A DNA stretch of 64,000 nucleotides from DASQDN01 sp963833675 (lineage in GTDB: Bacteria; Acidobacteriota; Terriglobia; Bryobacterales; Bryobacteraceae): assembly GCA_963833675.1 (NCBI GenBank), contig CAWHYW010000035.1, positions 1-64,000 of the forward strand, given 5' to 3'. A model generated the notes under the pieces. The model saw only the letters and a program-made list of their open reading frames with translations, was not told the DNA's origin and made no database searches. The position numbers were made by a program, and so were the translations under genes. This document shows positions 1 to 10,419 of the stretch, one piece after another. The first letter of the stretch is position 1, and the number at the start of each line of letters is the position of its first letter.

Positions 1-1697
1 GCCGGGAAGTTCGCCCGCCGCATCGATCGGCTTGCCATTGCTGTCCCGGTCACGCCATCGCCCTGATGGCATCGAAGTTCTCCAAACCGAACCCGATCGG
101 ATCCAGTACCTTATGGCAGTTCGCGCAGACCGGATTCGTGCGGTGCAGCTCGGTACGCTGACGCATAGTAAGGGTCGTGACGGTCGTCTGGTCCTGTTGG
201 TCCAGCGCCGGAACATCGGGAGGGGGGGACGGCACATGCTCCCCGAGCAACTGTTCCAGCACCCACACGCCACGCTTAACCGGGCTCGTGCGGTTGGGGA
301 AAGAGGTTGCCGCGAGAACGCCCGGCATTCCCAGAACTCCCCCGCGATTGCCATCGCTCAGGCGTACTCTCCGCATCTCGGGTCCCCTGACGGTTTTCTC
401 CAGGCCGTAAACGGAGCCAGGGTTCCGTTGAGATAGGTGTAATCGCCATCCACGAAACGGATGACGCTCTTGTTTTCACGCACGATGCTTTCGAAAAACA
501 GGCGGACTTCATCGTACATGGCCTGGCGCATCGCAGCGGTCATTTGCGGAAACATCGCGGAATCGAAAACCTGGCGCTTCAACCCGCCCACGCCCAGCCA
601 CTGTGCGCCGAAACCGTCGAAAAGCGCACGCGAGCGGAGATCCTTCAGCAAACGCAGTACCTGCGCATCCAGAACCGCGGGCTCGATGGAGCCTTCCCTC
701 GTCCGCCAGCGCCATCAGCTCATCGTCAGGCATGGTGGCCCATAACAGATAGGACAATCGCGAAGCGAGTTGATAGTCATCCAGCGGAACGATCCCGGTG
801 CCCGACCCGGCTTCTCCGGCCGGAGTAATAAACAGAAACTGAGGAGAAACCAGGATGGCCTTGAGCATCACGTGAAGCGCCTGCTGGTAGGCCAGGTTGT
901 TCCAGTCGCCTTCCCAGTTCGAACGTCTCAACGAGGACATCCAGCTCCGCCTCAGTCGGTGGCCGGCGGTAGGCTTTCCTTGCAAGAGAGCGGGCGACCT
1001 CCCGCGCCGCTTTTCGCGGGTCCGTCCCCGCCGCGGCAGATTCGCCGAACAGTCGCTTCTGGACTGGGGTCGGCGGAGCGCCTTGCGGCGCCACAATCCG
1101 GCCCAACACCTTATCGGCGATCTTCAGATACTGCTCGAGTTGGAGAGGCGAAAGCGAATTCAGATACCCCTCGCCGCTGACTTCATCCGGCAGTCCGTCG
1201 GCAATCGACGGCTCCACGCCGAACAGATCGTGCAGCGTGTTGCTGTATTCGGTCTTGGTCAGCCGCCGGATGACAAAAGGTCCCGGATCCTTTTGGCTGA
1301 GGTACTTCAGCTTCGCAAGCCAGGCGGCGAACATCTGGCGGTCGGCATCGTCCGGCTGGGGCGCGTCTTTGGGCGGCATGTCATGCGCCTTCACTCTGGC
1401 GGCCGCTTTCTTCCACTGTTCGGTGAAGGCAGCGTGACCGGGAGCCTTGAGCGCCGGTGAGAAATTGACTCCCGCCCGCGTCGGCCGCTTGTTCTGGTGG
1501 CAGGGCAGGCAATAGGTTGTGATAAAGGGCGTTACGCGGCTACGAAAGAACTCTTCGGCATCGGCCTTGAGCGCTTCATGATCAGCGGCCATCGAGCGGC
1601 AAGGCAAGGCCAGGCACAGGATGAGGCAGAAGCCCAGCGAGACTGGCGCCTTCGAAACACGACGGGTCGCAACCGGAGCGGCCATGCTTGAGGACAT
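1..1697 (-). pseudogene. DUF1592-type planctomycete cytochrome c protein, frameshifted, runs off left edge
   Basis: Secreted cytochrome-like protein of the DUF1587/DUF1595/DUF1592/DUF1588/DUF1585 family that Acidobacteria and Planctomycetes carry in many copies; its exact substrate is unknown. The start at 1697 (or 1685) is followed by a signal peptide and then a CLPCH haem motif at about residue 63. The reading frame must change near 905, 687, 408 and 65 to keep family similarity: GNNLAYQQALHVMLKAILVS (DUF1595/1592), then FGAQWL, then CANCHKVLDPIGFGLENFD (DUF1588), then a WRDRDSNGKPIDAAG stretch (DUF1585) that continues past base 1. Four shifts in 1.7 kb mean either a pseudogene or uncorrected indels; no internal nonsense codon is needed within each segment, which favours indels. 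Family call is confident, functional state is not. Confidence 0.85.
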
Positions 1698-1821
1698 TCT
1701 GGGTGGAGTTTAACACGGGGCCGCGGAGTGAGACCCGCGCTGCGAACACGCGCTGCGAACACCGCGACCGGACGTGGACCCGACCCTGGGAGACTCATCA
1801 GTCCCGATCTGCGAAATGAAA

Positions 1822-2296
1822 CTAAAGCGTCTTTCGATAGTGCACACATCGGTCGACGATCTGAAATCCCAAAGCTTCGTGGCAGCTTTGCGACAGTTCG
1901 TTGTCGATCCATGTGTCGGATGCCATTTCGATGCAGCCGTGGCTCCGGGCCCAATCTTCTGCTGACAGAAAGCAGCCGGCGACCGATACCGCTGTGCCGA
2001 GCCTCCTGCACGACGTACCAGCCCTCCAGATAACCGACCGGCCGCGCCGGATCGCAGCCATCAGCGTGCGAGCGCAAGTCAACTTCAGCAAAGCCTAGGA
2101 GTCTGCCATCGGCCGCCTCCGCGACGAAGTTAACCAGCGGCATGCTGCCGGGAGTCTCGCCTGCCAGTATCGGTTCAAGCTCGCAGGCGTGTTCCGCTGC
2201 CGTAGTGTCCGGCCAGAGTGCTTCGCGAAGCAGGGCCAGTTGATCACGATCAGCTGGCGTTGCTTTTCGGATTTGGACTTTCATCACTTCAGCCAT
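1822..2296 (-). CDS. AAC(6')-type GNAT acetyltransferase, one frameshift
   Basis: Acetyl-CoA-dependent N-acetyltransferase resembling aminoglycoside 6'-N-acetyltransferases of the AAC(6')-I type. The N-terminal part reads IRKATPADRDQLALLREALW and contains the GNAT acetyl-CoA loop (QEARHSGIGRRLL). After a one-base shift at about 1970-1980 the other frame supplies the family C-terminus, with SAEDWARSHGC, DTWIDNELSQ and ALGFQIVDRCVHYRKTL ending at 1822. The combined length of about 155 residues is normal for the family. The start may be 2296 or the Met four codons later (2284). Whether it acts on aminoglycosides cannot be told from sequence; environmental homologues often do not confer resistance. 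Confidence 0.75.
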
Positions 2297-3001
2297 TCAG
2301 CTATTCTCGATAACGCCCACCGAAGATCGGAAGGCGACTGCGGAGCAACCTCCTGCCCAGTTTGTCATCGGCGTGCCCGTGCTCGATTTTACGGAGGCAG
2401 TTCCCCGACTTCATTCCTGCGGGCACGCCGTGGGCACCCTTGCGAAGCATCGTGAAACGCTGGGGACCGTGCGCCCTTCAGTGACATCATGATGATTACC
2501 TCGGCGCGGCTTTACTCAAAAGGGACGATGAGGAACGGACCATTGGAATATGGCCAAGGGCGTGGCTCACCGGGAGCCGCGGCCGGAGCGCCTGCAAGAA
2601 AAGTAATCTCCGGGCCATCCGGATGCATCGTCATTGAAAGAGCTATCGGGACAGTCGACGTTTCGCTCACATTCGTGCGGACATAAGCCGGCGGCCCAAG
2701 TGAACACATTTTCGAGCCGCGCCGCATTGGCCCGCCTACGATCGAGTAGTACAGCGATAAGACTTCCGGCAAGTGGCGTTAGCTTGGAAGGCCGCCTTCG
2801 CAGCGAGTAATTCGCGGGCCAGGACCGATTCCGCTGATGCCCACTCAGCCGATCAAGTTCGTACTTGACCCGTCGTACGAACAGAGCGCCAACATGACGC
2901 GAGCTTGCTCAATGAGGCTATCCATCGTGAAAGTGCAGAGCTGGGCTTCAGCGGGTGCTGAGTTCGGTGATAACGCGTTCATGAAACCGGCGCGACATGC
3001 C
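2297..3001. other. Gene-poor interval with one unexplained ORF
   Basis: No recognisable gene. A minus-strand open frame at 2512-2772 (about 86 residues, proline-rich, containing VRTNVSETSTVPIALSMT and ending NGPFLIVPFE) reads rather like protein but matches no family I know, has no clear ribosome binding site and could be the tail of a decayed gene. Nothing else is supported. Confidence 0.3.
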
Positions 3002-3648
3002 TTACGCGGGTTTCTTCAGGACCACATGCATCACGAACTCGCTGAAAACATGTTCGGTGCAACGATAACCGAACTCGCCAGGTCGATGCCGGCGAATAGA
3101 TTCTCGCCAGAGCCCATGAGGATTGGACGGAATACCAGGTGCAGTTCATCTATGAGGCTCGCGCGAAGGTATTGCTGAATCGTGGCGACACCGCCACCAA
3201 TGCGCACGTCCTTTCCGTTCGCTGCATCTTTCGCCCTCTGCAAGGCGGCATAGATGCCGTCCGTCACGAAGTGAAATGTTGTGCCGCCCTTCATCTCGAC
3301 CGGGTGCGCGGATGATGTGTCAGCACAAACGTCGGGACGCGGTACGGCGGATCATCGCCCCACCATCCTTTCCACGAATCGTCAGGCCATGCGCCGCGAA
3401 CCGGGCCGAACATATTACGGCCCAGAATCCAGGCGCCTACATTCTCCATTCCTCGCTGGGCCCACTCATTGTCAACGCCCGTCGAGCCACCCTCATGCCC
3501 GTGCATCTGCTTCCAGGTTTGCGTAGAGAAAAACCACTCGAACAACTCAGGTCCACCGAGGCCGAGAGGATTCTCGATGCTCTGGTTTCGGCCGGCAGCG
3601 TAGCCATCGAGCGATACAGCGAAGGAGTTGACGCGAACTATTGGGCAT
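3002..3648 (-). CDS. Dihydrofolate reductase / RibD C-terminal-like family protein, three frameshifts
   Basis: NADPH-dependent reductase fold of the RibD-C/DHFR-like superfamily (the group often annotated dihydrofolate reductase family protein); the physiological substrate is unknown. The pieces reconstruct as RVNSFAVSLDGYAAGRNQSI, then GAWILGRNMFGPVRGAW, FVLTHHPRTPVEMKGGTTFH, VRIGGGVATIQQYL and LIDELHLVFRPILMGSGENL, ending YRCTEHVFSEFVMHVVLKK. Three shifts are needed: near 3642 (one extra A right after ATGCCC), near 3302 (one C missing from a C run, which otherwise gives the family PVEM), and near 3075. The ATG at 3648 directly abuts an inverted repeat. All three look like indel errors in an otherwise ordinary gene. 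Confidence 0.8.
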
Positions 3649-3650
3649 GG

Positions 3651-3674
3651 ACTGTCTCAAGTATAGGAGACAGT
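3651..3674. promoter_or_regulatory. Inverted repeat just upstream of the DHFR-like gene
   Basis: Perfect 8-bp arms ACTGTCTC (3651-3658) and GAGACAGT (3667-3674) around an 8-bp spacer. It sits 2 bp upstream of the minus-strand start codon at 3648, the position expected of a repressor operator or 5' hairpin. No adjacent regulator gene is recognisable, so the role is inferred. Confidence 0.45.
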
Positions 3675-3930
3675 CATGAGCCGCTACTCACATGGGACTG
3701 TAAGGTGAGCGGAACTGAAGCCCTTTTTCTATTGGCCTCCGAGCGGGAATAGGCGCTGCTGAGCGTTCCGATGCAGCCTCGACTCGGCGAGACCGGAATC
3801 GGTGTAGCTGTGGACCTCAAGGGCGCGACCGATGCGACCCGCAGGGAAGTTGTCTGCGGCGGAACGTGTGAAACAGATCCGGTGCCGGAAGGTTCGTGCC
3901 GCGCATTGCTGTAGAATTGACGGCGCTATT

Positions 3931-5467
3931 ATGTCTGCGCGAATTTTCCTCGCCCTCGCCGCCGCGGCGTTGCCCGCCCTAGCCCAGCAGGCTCCATCCG
4001 CCAGCCTCACCATCAACGCCGACCAGCCCGGGCCGCAGGTCAATCGCCAGCTGTTCGGCCGTTGCCGAGCACCTCGGCGCAGGAATCTACGGCGGCATCT
4101 GGGTCGGCGAAGACTCCAAGATTCCGAATACACGGGGATACCGCAACGACGTTGTGAAGGCTCTCCGGGACCTGAAGGTCCCAGTGGTCCGCTGGCCGGG
4201 CGGCTGCTTCGCCGACGAGTACAACTGGCGCGAAGGCGTAGGACCACGATCGAAGCGGCCGGTCAAGATCAACACGCACTGGGGCGGGGTCACGGAGCCG
4301 AACACTTTTGGAACGCACGAGTTCATGGACTTCGCGGAAATGATCGGGGCCGAAGCTTACATCAGCGGCAACGTAGGGTCGGCGTCACCGCGCGAACTAG
4401 CCGAGTGGGTAGAGTACGTGACCTCGCCGGCAGGATCGCTGGCTTCGGAGCGGGCGGCTAACGGGCGTCAGGCTCCCTGGAAACTGCCCTATATCGGGCT
4501 CGGCAACGAACTCTGGGGCTGCGGCGGCAACATGCGAGCGGAGTATGCCGCCGACGTGACGCGCCGGTACTCCACTTTCGTCAAAGTCCCAGCGGGTGTG
4601 CGCATCCTGAAATCGGCCTCCGGTCCATCCGACGAGGACTATCACTGGATGGAAGTGATGATGCGCGACGCCGGCAGCCGCTTTGACGCCATCGGGCTAC
4701 ACTACTACACCATCACGCACAACTGGCAGCACAAAGGCTCGGCCATCACGTTCGACGAGGCTGAATACGCCAGGACACTAGCCACCACCATCCGCATCGA
4801 CGACCTCATCAGCAAGCATTCCGCGATCATGGACAAGTACGACCCACGCAAGCGTGTCTGGCTCGCGCTGGACGAATGGGGCGCCTGGTGGGACGTTGAG
4901 CCGGGTACCAATCCTGGCTTTCTGTTCCAGCAGAATACGCTGCGCGACGCACTGGTAGCGGCGCTCAATATCAACATCTTCGTCAAACACGCCGATCGGC
5001 TGAAACTCGCGAACATCGCGCAGATGGTCAACGTGCTGCAGTCCATGATCCTGACCAAGGATGAGAAGATGGTGCTGACGCCGACCTATCACGTGTTCGA
5101 AATGTTCAAGTCGTACCAGGACGGCACGGCGCTGCCCGTGAAGATTCAATCTGCCTGGTACAACAAAGACGGCTCGACGCTGCCGGCGGTCAGCGCCTCT
5201 GCGGTCCGCGACAAGAATGGCGATCTCCACATCGCACTGGTGAACGTCAATCCAAACCAGCCGGCAACGATCACGGCGCAGATACCCGGTGGAAGGGCGA
5301 CAGGCGTTACGGGGCGCGTATTGACCGCAGCAGCGATCAATGCCCACAACACATTCGAGCAGCCGGCCGTGGTGAAGCCGGCAGCGTTCACCGGTGCGGC
5401 GATTGAGTCCGGGAACCTGAAAGCGATGCTACCGCCGAAGTCCGTGGTCGTGCTCGACCTGAAATAG
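3931..5467 (+). CDS. GH51 alpha-L-arabinofuranosidase, one frameshift
   Basis: Secreted glycoside hydrolase of family 51, which removes terminal arabinofuranosyl residues from hemicellulose and pectin side chains. ATG at 3931 opens a signal peptide (MSARIFLALAAAALPALAQQ). A one-base shift near 4062 joins NRQLFG to AEHLGAGIYGGIWVG. The catalytic core follows: VVRWPGGCFADEYNW, the acid/base Glu in GLGNELWGCGG, and the nucleophile Glu in WLALDEWGAWWD. The C-terminal half (NPNQPATITAQIPGG) is the beta-sandwich domain. Total about 510 residues, normal for GH51. The last 260 bp and the 3' flank recur in a degraded copy at 10.4 kb. Stands alone with no polysaccharide-utilisation neighbours. Confidence 0.9.
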
Positions 5468-5785
5468 TCGAAGGTCAAATTCAGCGAGGGCCGCACAACA
5501 CGAGACAAGATGGCAAGATCTTCTGGTCGGAGACCCACTTTCCGGATCGCCGACTATCCCGTCGGAGGCACACTAAACATTACCGCCGTTCAAAACCTTC
5601 AGCGGCGAGCTGTCCGATCCCTGAACACGAACTCACCATCGCATCCTTATGCTAGTTCCATCGATGAAGTGCCCAATACAAGGCAAGCTTTACAATGCAG
5701 ATACCGTGTGCCGTCTCGGCGCGAGAGATCCACTTCAATGCTTATCGCGAACCTTGAGAACGTCCACACGAAGCGGGAGACCCAC
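5468..5785. other. Intergenic interval containing the 3' flank shared with the 10.4-kb duplicate
   Basis: About the first 100 bases after the GH51 stop (5468 to roughly 5570) resemble the stretch after the orphan GH51 fragment at about 10677-10770, so the duplicated unit includes noncoding flank. The remainder holds no recognisable gene. Confidence 0.4.
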
Positions 5786-6508
5786 TCAATCGTTCGACGG
5801 GATCCGATCAGCCTGCTGGCGCCACCGGCCACGGTTCGCCTCAATCCGTCGTTCCTCATTGGCAATATGAGCGCGTTGATTCGAGCCGCTCATCCGCTGG
5901 CTTACGTCAGCGCGGATCTGCTCCGACTGACTTTGGCTGAATGTCAACACCCCCATGAGCGCGTCCTTCTTTTCTTTCGGCCCCCACTGAGCGCTCATGA
6001 TGCCGTTGACTGTGTGTGCGTTACCGGCAAGAAGCAGGTGCCCCACCTCGTGGGTTATGGCTGCGCCTAGCAGGGGTGGCACGCGATCGCGATCTTGTTC
6101 GACCAAGACGCCGACGCGTTCGGCAAAAACATAAGCGTCCACTGGAAAGGTTCCGCGAGAAGTGGGCAGTGACGTCCCCAGCATTCTCGTAGAAGCGGCG
6201 AGCTTGCCCGCCATTGCCTCGGGCAGAAGGCGGATGTATAGATGAGTTACACCACCGGCGGCGGCGGCGCACCTTCTCAGCCCCGTCGCTGCTGGAGAAA
6301 ACCGGCAATTGCTCCACTGCGTCCGAAGCCCCGCTTCGTGGAGAATCCGCGCCGCAAATGCCTCCGCTTCGGCTAGTACACCTGGGTCGATTCCGGCATA
6401 GTCGTAAACATGAATGGTCATTTCCAGGTTCGCGGCCGCCTGGCCGTATGAAAGGGTACAGGTAATCGTAAAGAGCAGGCATGTTTTGAGGAGTTGTCGA
6501 GGTCGCAT
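5786..6508 (-). CDS. Secreted zinc metalloprotease-like protein (HExGH...H zincin)
   Basis: Exported protein of about 240 residues with a signal peptide (MRPRQLLKTCLLFTITCTLSYG) and the zincin motif HEVGHLLLAGNAH followed by GIM, the elongated zinc-binding motif plus Met-turn typical of metzincins. The catalytic Glu and the three His ligands are all present. Proteins of this layout are common and uncharacterised in Acidobacteria; substrate unknown. The start at 6508 gives the best signal peptide; an in-frame start at 6529 is possible. The C-terminus is basic and repeats-free. Convergent with nothing; transcribed away from the winged-helix gene at 6697, so the roughly 190-bp gap should hold divergent promoters. 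Confidence 0.75.
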   Translation of the reverse strand: MRPRQLLKTCLLFTITCTLSYGQAAANLEMTIHVYDYAGIDPGVLAEAEAFAARILHEAGLRTQWSNCRFSPAATGLRRCAAAAGGVTHLYIRLLPEAMAGKLAASTRMLGTSLPTSRGTFPVDAYVFAERVGVLVEQDRDRVPPLLGAAITHEVGHLLLAGNAHTVNGIMSAQWGPKEKKDALMGVLTFSQSQSEQIRADVSQRMSGSNQRAHIANEERRIEANRGRWRQQADRIPSND

Positions 6509-6696
6509 ACGGCCTCGACTTTGGCCCACAAGCGGTTACCATTCCATGGACGGACGGTGTTCTGCCGCCGATCCGCCGTGGGGGCGACCTGACCCGCTAA
6601 GTCCTTTGCCAGCTTGGGCTATGAATGCCTCTGAACTCGTGCCCAGAACGCGTCAAGGCCGTATAATGGGCCGTGTCACGGTCGAATTCAGGAACT

Positions 6697-8895
6697 ATGG
6701 AGAATCGGAGCCGCCACCTTTTTCGCTTCGGAACATTCGAAGCCGATTCCGTGACGGGCGAATTGCGGCGGGCTGGCCGTCCGGTCGGTTTGCAAGAGCA
6801 GCCCTTTCGGCTGTTGCTGGCACTGCTCGACCGCCCGGCCGAAATCGTGACACGAGCCGAGCTTCGCGAGAAACTCTGGGGTGAGACTCACGTCGACTTC
6901 GAAGAAGGCCTCAACACGGCGGTCCGAAAGCTGAGGGACGCGCTCGGCGATTCGGCGTCGAACCCGCGCTTCATCGAGACCCTGCCGCGCCGGGGCTATC
7001 GATTTATCGCGCCAGTGGAGAGCGTAGCAGATCCGGCGCCAGAGCCCAAGGCGTTGGAAGCGGTTCGGGCGCGGTCGCGGTTGCCGCTCCTTGTTGGCGG
7101 CAGTGGCGTGCTGTTCGCGGCGGCCGCGATCCTGGTTTACTGGTTCTGGTTTCGCGAGAAGCCGGAATGGACGGCATCCCCTCCGATGCAACTCACGCGC
7201 GACTCCGGCATGACCTCAGAGCCCGTAATCTCGCGGGACGGCAAGTTACTGGCCTACACCTCCGACCGCGCAGGACAGGGTAACACCGACATCTGGATGC
7301 AACTCACCGCGGGAGGTGAACCGCGCCGTCTCACTGACGATCCGGCCGATGATCATGAACCGGACATTTCGCCCGACGGAAGCACGGTCATCTTTCGATC
7401 TGAGCGCGACCCGCCTGGAATCTACGCGGTCTCGGCGCTTGGCGGCAAAGCAAGGCTGATCATTCGCGATGGGCATGTGCCCCGTTACTCTCCCGATGGC
7501 TCGCGAATCGCCTACTCTGTGGGGCACTACGGCTCCGGCGGCTTCTCCGGAATCTTGCACATATACGAATTCGGAACGGGATCTACGAAGCGAGCAGCTC
7601 AAGATCGTTATGTCGGAGGCCCCGCTGCCTGGTCGCGCGACGGATCCACCTTGATATTCGCCGGATGGGACAATCTGCAACTGCGACCTCTTCACCTCTG
7701 GTCGTGTTCACCCAATGGCGGCATATCAACGCAACTCACTGTCGAACCGGTCTCGGAAGACCGTGCAGTTTTCGGTCAGGTCAGCGCCGTGTCGGTAGCT
7801 TGGCTGAACGACCGGATCATTGTCTCCAGGCAACAAGGCGACTCGGCAAACGTGTGGGCAGGAACAGTCGCGACCGGAACGCACCGGCTGGTGGGAGGAT
7901 TGAGACGACTCACGTTCGGAACAGGAAACGAGGTGATGCCGTCGGTGTCATCCGGGGGGCGACTAGTCTTCGCAAACCACACGTATGCCGCGGGGATTTG
8001 GGAAGCGACTCCCGGCAAGGACGCAACTGCCGCAGCGATGCATGCGATTACTCACGATGGCGCCATAAACTATAGGCCCTCCATCTCCGCGGACGGCTCC
8101 AAGTTAGCCTACGTATCCAACCGCACGGGCAACTTCGAAGTGTGGATTAAAGATCTTCTTCAGGGCAACGAGGTTGCTCTCACACACACTGCCATCCAAG
8201 AGAATTCCGCGGCGATCTCGCGCGACGGAACCAAGGTTGCGTACTGGGACGGCATGACGATTTGGCTCGCCGCGGTCAGCGGCGGCGAGCAACGTCGGCT
8301 CTGTGAACCATGCGGCAGACCAGACGACTGGTCTCGCGGATGGGAAGGTCATAACAGCGGGGGGGCCACGGATGTACACGAACGGGATCAGTTCCGTCGA
8401 TCCCGCGACCTCGAAGTCTATCGAGATCGCAAAGCACGCAATCCTAAACACAACAGCGCCGCACCTGTCCCCCGACGGGAGCTGGCTGACCTTTCACACG
8501 TCTGAAAACACCGTGCGGGAAAGAAAACGATGTCATCGAAACGGCAAGTATTCGTCGCGCCTTACAACGGTTATCCGGTTCCACCGGCAAACTGGATCCC
8601 TATCACAGATGGCGAGGCTCTCGACCGCGAAGCCCGATGGTCTTCCGACGGCAATCAGATCTATTTCCTTTCCGACCGCGACGGGTTCCGCTGCATCTGG
8701 AAGCGGAACTTGAACCCTGCAACGAAACAGCCTTCCGGCCCAATCCACCCCGTGTTGCACCTCCATGATTCTCGGTTTTCGCTGCTGCACATTCCGGACA
8801 CCGGGAACGTCAGTATTTGTCCCGTCGGGAACAAGCTGATATTCGCGATGGGCGAACTTAGCAGTAATCTATGGATGACGGATCTGAAACAGTAG
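6697..8895 (+). CDS. Winged-helix (CadC/OmpR-like) transmembrane protein with TolB/PD40 propeller, two frameshifts
   Basis: Membrane-anchored regulator. Residues 5-100 form a Trans_reg_C winged helix (FEADSVTGELRRAG, LREKLWGETHVDFEEGLNTA, FIETLPRRGYRFIAPVE). A single membrane segment follows (LPLLVGGSGVLFAAAAILVY). The rest is a run of PD40/WD40-like blades (for example ISRDGKLLAYTSDRAGQGNTD, ISPDGSTVIFRSERD, SADGSKLAYVSNRTG). This cytoplasmic-DNA-binding, periplasmic-sensor layout is the CadC-like architecture abundant in Solibacter relatives. Shifts at about 8335 (an extra G in the blade motif WSRDGKV) and about 8518 are needed to reach the true end DLKQ at 8895. Ligand and target promoters unknown. 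The ATG at 6697 is preferred over 6673 because it starts the conserved domain directly. Confidence 0.85.
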
Positions 8896-9222
8896 CGTCG
8901 GAATGAAACAAGTCCACATCTCCGCACTAAGCCAGCCGCGAAGAGTGATTCTTGTACTCCAAGGTGTTTACTGACCCTGACCGAGTCACGGCGACTTGTC
9001 TTTTTGACTATGGCCATCATCGTTCTGCGGTCCAGGAGGGTCGCAGTGGATTTCAAGGAACGTGAACAAAGGGAAACGGTGCGTTCCGAAAACGGTGTTG
9101 CGGCTGCCTGACCTCGACCAGGCGAAGTCGGCCGTGTTGAACAGTCCCAGATAGCCGACAACTCAAGTTCCTTCGCTGAAAGGGAACTTGGCGTGCAGAC
9201 ACATCTGCGAAGGAGAGTCAGC
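8896..9222. other. Leader region with inverted repeat
   Basis: No gene seen. A perfect 8-bp inverted repeat CAAGTTCC (9164-9171) / GGAACTTG (9183-9190) with an 11-base spacer lies 32 bp before the start codon of the small gene at 9223, and could be an operator or leader hairpin. Confidence 0.4.
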
Positions 9223-9426
9223 ATGGCAAAACTTAGAGCCGCGAAGAAAAATACAGAGCCCAAGAGCGAATTTGGGCTGCCGGAGCAGAGAAAATACCCA
9301 ATGCCGGATGCGAGCCACGCCAGGAACGCCAAGGCTCGCGCCTCTCAAATGGAGCATCGGGGGAAACTGAGCGCTGCTGATAAGAAGAAGATCGACGCCA
9401 AGGCCGACCGCATTCTGAAGAAGTAG
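9223..9426 (+). CDS. Small conserved basic protein (DUF6582-like)
   Basis: A 67-residue, lysine-rich protein beginning MAKLRAAKKNTEPKSEFGLP. The central FGLPEQRKYPMPDASHARNA resembles a widespread family of short bacterial proteins with an (A)LP..RKYP..D..H..NA signature, often annotated as hypothetical or DUF6582. A strong ribosome binding site AAGGAGAG is located 6 bases before the ATG at 9223, which decides the start over the longer in-frame option at 9193. No membrane segment or catalytic motif. Function unknown; related proteins are sometimes found in phage, but no other phage gene is near. Confidence 0.75.
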   Translation: MAKLRAAKKNTEPKSEFGLPEQRKYPMPDASHARNAKARASQMEHRGKLSAADKKKIDAKADRILKK

Positions 9427-9771
9427 CATCGGTTGAGATGTGGGGGCTTGCTCGTTCACGCTTCGTCGCTTCCGCGGGTTTCAGCGTAAAAGCCACACTT
9501 GGCCGAGCTCCCGCCGCTTATCGCAAGGGCCCTTCCAGATCCATATGGTTTCTACGTAGTGTTTACCAGTCCTTGGTCATATTTCCGAGTCACCCGGAGG
9601 TTGACTTGACCCTGCCGGGCTCCCGGTCTGATCTCTGTCCGAGTTTACGTGACTGCGTACTTCAGTCGTAATGCCCGAGCACCCCATTTCCGTATGCTGC
9701 TCACGCCGGGAGAAAATGCGCATCGGCGAACGGTATTGGCAGGTTCGACCGGCGTAGCCGAATATGGCTGG
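9427..9771. other. Intergenic, nothing recognised
   Basis: The 345 bases between the small protein and the methyltransferase hold no ORF with family similarity, no clear hairpin with a T tract and no RNA gene that I can identify. Confidence 0.4.
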
Positions 9772-10332
9772 TCACCGCAAACCTGGCACGTACCTCCAGC
9801 GAGTCTTCAGACGATATTGCTCGTACTGAATTGGAAACTGCTTCTCCAACGCGCCCTCTTCTGAGGTGATCCGCAACTCGGTGCCCACAACATACAGAAC
9901 CACTGCGGCGGTCAAGTTCAGCCGCGCCGACACCACCAATCCCGTCGCAAGCAACATCGCGAGAAAGGCCGAATACATCGGGTGCCGCATCCACGAATAT
10001 GAGCCTTTGGTGACCAGTGTCTGGGATGCAGAGGCGTCGGGTGAGGACCAAAGCGTCCAGAATAGAAGGCCAACGGCAAGTGGCGCCAGCACAATCGTAC
10101 CTATCAGTTCGGCAGTCACTGGTCGCAGCGGCGAATTGGTCAATGTGAGAGTGATCGGAAGTGCGGCTGCGCCTTGCATCAGCATACCTGTCAGTTCTGA
10201 TGGACTCATCTGAATCCGCGCGGAAGGCTTCCTCTTAAGTCGAGGCAGGGCGAGCAGCGCCGCAACCGCCGAGACTAACCACGCACCGAGGTACATGCAA
10301 AAAGCGGCGACTCGCAATGGCTCAGCTGGCAT
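9772..10332 (-). CDS. Isoprenylcysteine carboxyl methyltransferase-like (ICMT/PEMT) membrane protein
   Basis: Integral membrane protein of 186 residues with about five hydrophobic segments. The signature RHPMYSAFLAMLLATGLVVS and the C-terminal E..L...FP.QYEQYRLKTRWRYVPGLR identify the ICMT/DUF1295 superfamily, which uses S-adenosylmethionine bound by the RHP...E motif to methylate lipophilic acceptors. The bacterial substrates of this subgroup are unknown. Length and frame are intact. ATG at 10332. It stands alone between the small protein gene and the GH51 fragment. Confidence 0.8.
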   Translation of the reverse strand: MPAEPLRVAAFCMYLGAWLVSAVAALLALPRLKRKPSARIQMSPSELTGMLMQGAAALPITLTLTNSPLRPVTAELIGTIVLAPLAVGLLFWTLWSSPDASASQTLVTKGSYSWMRHPMYSAFLAMLLATGLVVSARLNLTAAVVLYVVGTELRITSEEGALEKQFPIQYEQYRLKTRWRYVPGLR

Positions 10333-10419
10333 TCAGAGTCATATTAGCGAACCCATACCATGACCAGACGAGCGATCGCTCCAGCGATATTGCCGTATAG
10401 TCTGAATACCGTTAAGTAT

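Noticed and set aside
3676..3752. Small regulator gene divergent from the DHFR-like gene
   Set aside because: Only about ten codons before a stop, a frameshift would be required, and no helix-turn-helix can be read.
8661..9332. Hydrophobic-looking minus-strand frame of 223 codons
   Set aside because: Overlaps the end of the winged-helix/TolB gene and the small basic gene, both better supported; no family match.
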